Assembly (NCBI GenBank): GCA_023230535.1
Contig: JALNXC010000062.1
Span: forward strand, 1-6,937
From: Alkaliphilus sp.
GTDB taxonomy: Bacteria > Bacillota > Clostridia > Peptostreptococcales > Natronincolaceae
Direction of reading: 5' to 3'
DNA length: 6,937 nt
Both the position numbers and the translations under genes were made by a program. Position 1 is the stretch's first letter, and each line of letters starts with the position of its first letter. The notes beneath the pieces were generated by a model that searched no databases, was not told the origin of the DNA, and saw only the letters and a list, made by a program, of their open reading frames with translations. Positions 5,693-6,937 of the stretch are shown piece after piece.

Positions 5693-5701
5693 CCTTTTGT
5701 T

Positions 5702-5741
5702 GTTTTGGGGAACGAAGACTGAAACACCGGTGCACCAAAAC
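5702..5741. repeat. Inverted repeat just after the thrS stop
   Basis: GTTTTGG (5702-5708) and CCAAAAC (5735-5741) are perfect inverted arms of 7 bp. The spacer contains the palindromes CACCGGTG (5725-5732) and GGTGCACC (5729-5736). It begins two bases after the thrS stop codon, read on the minus strand. There is no following U-run, so it is not a standard terminator; it could protect the thrS mRNA 3' end or be a dispersed intergenic repeat. Confidence 0.45.
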
Positions 5742-5743
5742 GA

Positions 5744-6937
5744 TTATAGTTTTCCTTCAATCTCTTTGACGATACCGCCGATAAAAACTTCAACCGATGC
5801 AACACCTAATTCCCCTTTATCTCTTGATCTGACGGCTACTTCTTCCGATTCTATTTCCTTGTCTCCGATTACCAGCATATAAGGTATCTGTGACAGCTGT
5901 GCTTCCCTTATCTTGTATCCTATCTTTTCATTTCTGGCATCTACTTCTACACGTATTCTTTTTTCTTTCATCTTTTTTTCAAGTTCCAACGAATATTGTA
6001 TATGCTTATCCGTGATAGATAGTATCTTTACCTGAACCGGGGCAAGCCAAGTTGGGAATCTTCCCGCATAATGCTCTATCAAAATCCCGATAAACCTTTC
6101 TATGCTGCCGAATATTACCCTATGCAACATTATGGGCCTGTGACTTTCACCGTCCGCTCCTATATAACTTATATCAAATCTCTGCGGCATTTGAAAATCT
6201 AACTGGATTGTCCCGCATTGCCATGTTCGTCCGATGCAATCCTCTAAATGAAAATCTATTTTAGGACCATAAAATGCACCATCTCCTTCATTGATCTTAT
6301 ATGGCAGTTCTTTTTCTTCCAGGGCGGCTCTCAAGGCCTCTACCGCAATATCCCATTCCTCATCCGTACCCATAGCATCCTCGGGTTTTGTAGACAGTTC
6401 AACATGATATTTAAACCCAAAAACGCCATATACATAGTCTACAAAATCTATTATCCCGATTATTTCGTCCTTGATTTGCCCCGGCAATGTGAATAAATGA
6501 GCATCATCCTGTGTAAAACTTCTGACCCTCATAAGCCCATGCAATACACCTGATAATTCATGCCTGTGCACTATCCCAAGTTCTCCCATTCTGATAGGCA
6601 AATCCCTGTAACTGTGCCTTTTCCTGTTATACATTAATATGGCGCCGGGGCAGTTCATCGGTTTTACGGCATAATCCTCACCATCTATCTTTGTAAAATA
6701 CATGTTTTCTTTATAATGGTCCCAATGCCCCGATTGCCTCCAAAGTTTTTCGTTTAAAATGATAGGCGTTTTTATTTCCTCATACCCGCGTTTTGCATGT
6801 TCCTCTTTCCAAAAATCTTCTAATATATTCCTTGTAACCATTCCCTTTGGATGAAAGAACGGAAAACCCGGCCCTTCTTCACTCATGCTGAATAGATCCA
6901 GCTCCTTGCCCAGTTTCCTGTGGTCCCTCTTTTTAGC
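5744..6937 (-). CDS. thrS: Threonine--tRNA ligase, C-terminal part (5' end outside the window)
   Basis: The frame is open to the right edge and encodes the last 397 residues of a protein normally near 640. It begins AKKRDHRKLGKELDLFS, the linker ahead of the class II core. The N-terminal TGS and editing domains lie outside. The catalytic domain shows motif 1 around FWKEEHAKRGYEEIKTP, the motif 2 region VHRHELSG...VRSFTQDDAHLF, and motif 3 HRVIFGSIERFIGILIEHY. The three zinc ligands that recognise threonine are present: Cys96 in MNCPGA, His147 in DDAH and His272 in MLHR (numbered within this fragment). The last ~110 residues form the anticodon-binding domain (WLAPVQVKILSITDKH onward). The internal ATG at 6886 is not a start. 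Any leader controlling thrS is outside the window. Confidence 0.97.
   Translation of the reverse strand, partial: AKKRDHRKLGKELDLFSMSEEGPGFPFFHPKGMVTRNILEDFWKEEHAKRGYEEIKTPIILNEKLWRQSGHWDHYKENMYFTKIDGEDYAVKPMNCPGAILMYNRKRHSYRDLPIRMGELGIVHRHELSGVLHGLMRVRSFTQDDAHLFTLPGQIKDEIIGIIDFVDYVYGVFGFKYHVELSTKPEDAMGTDEEWDIAVEALRAALEEKELPYKINEGDGAFYGPKIDFHLEDCIGRTWQCGTIQLDFQMPQRFDISYIGADGESHRPIMLHRVIFGSIERFIGILIEHYAGRFPTWLAPVQVKILSITDKHIQYSLELEKKMKEKRIRVEVDARNEKIGYKIREAQLSQIPYMLVIGDKEIESEEVAVRSRDKGELGVASVEVFIGGIVKEIEGKL

Noticed and set aside
5697..5882. Plus-strand 61-codon frame overlapping the end of thrS
   Set aside because: It is antisense to the conserved ThrRS anticodon-binding domain, has no ribosome binding site and its composition (Ser/Thr-rich) is that of a shadow frame.

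Overview
This AT-rich window reads as a piece of a low-GC Gram-positive chromosome, most likely from the class Clostridia. The evidence is a T-box leader on pheS, a Firmicutes-type PheS with a four-cysteine insertion, an attenuator-like leader on infC, strong GGAGG-type ribosome binding sites and the gene order thrS / infC-rpmI-rplT / rRNA methylase / pheS. That order is common core translation synteny in this group. There is no CRISPR array, prophage or proven mobile element, and I see no wholly new system. The interest lies in small and regulatory features.

Layout, left to right. Positions 1-155 are the flank downstream of pheS, with no recognisable pheT. Then, all on the minus strand, come pheS (156-1175, GTG start); a complete phenylalanine-specific T-box leader (UUC specifier, T-box motif, terminator) at 1204-1450; a 30-codon YqzL-like microgene (1482-1574) whose reading frame contains the pheS promoter; a SpoU/TrmH-family rRNA methyltransferase (1687-2499); rplT (2552-2911); rpmI (annotated to 2911, but apparently frameshifted, with the canonical end at 2939); and infC (3156-3674, AUU start). 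A 220-nt infC leader (about 3675-3893) holds a terminator hairpin and two upstream segments that could pair with it as a pseudoknot, as expected for L20-type autoregulation. A divergent plus-strand gene (4046-5638) encodes a short membrane-anchored FtsH-type AAA+ zinc protease. It converges on the 3' part of thrS (5744 to beyond the right edge, minus strand), with a terminator between them.

How the genes work together. infC, rpmI and rplT form the classical IF3-L35-L20 operon, probably read through into the rRNA methylase, since no terminator is visible in the 52-nt gap. pheS and thrS supply two class II aminoacyl-tRNA synthetases, and pheS is controlled by uncharged tRNA-Phe. The FtsH paralogue is the outsider: it lies in the opposite orientation and splits thrS from infC. 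Its promoter appears to share its -35 element back-to-back with the infC promoter.

The points most worth a second look are the single-base frameshift in rpmI, the microgene with a promoter inside it, the infC leader pseudoknot, the shared -35 element, the reduced FtsH and the absence of pheT directly after pheS.
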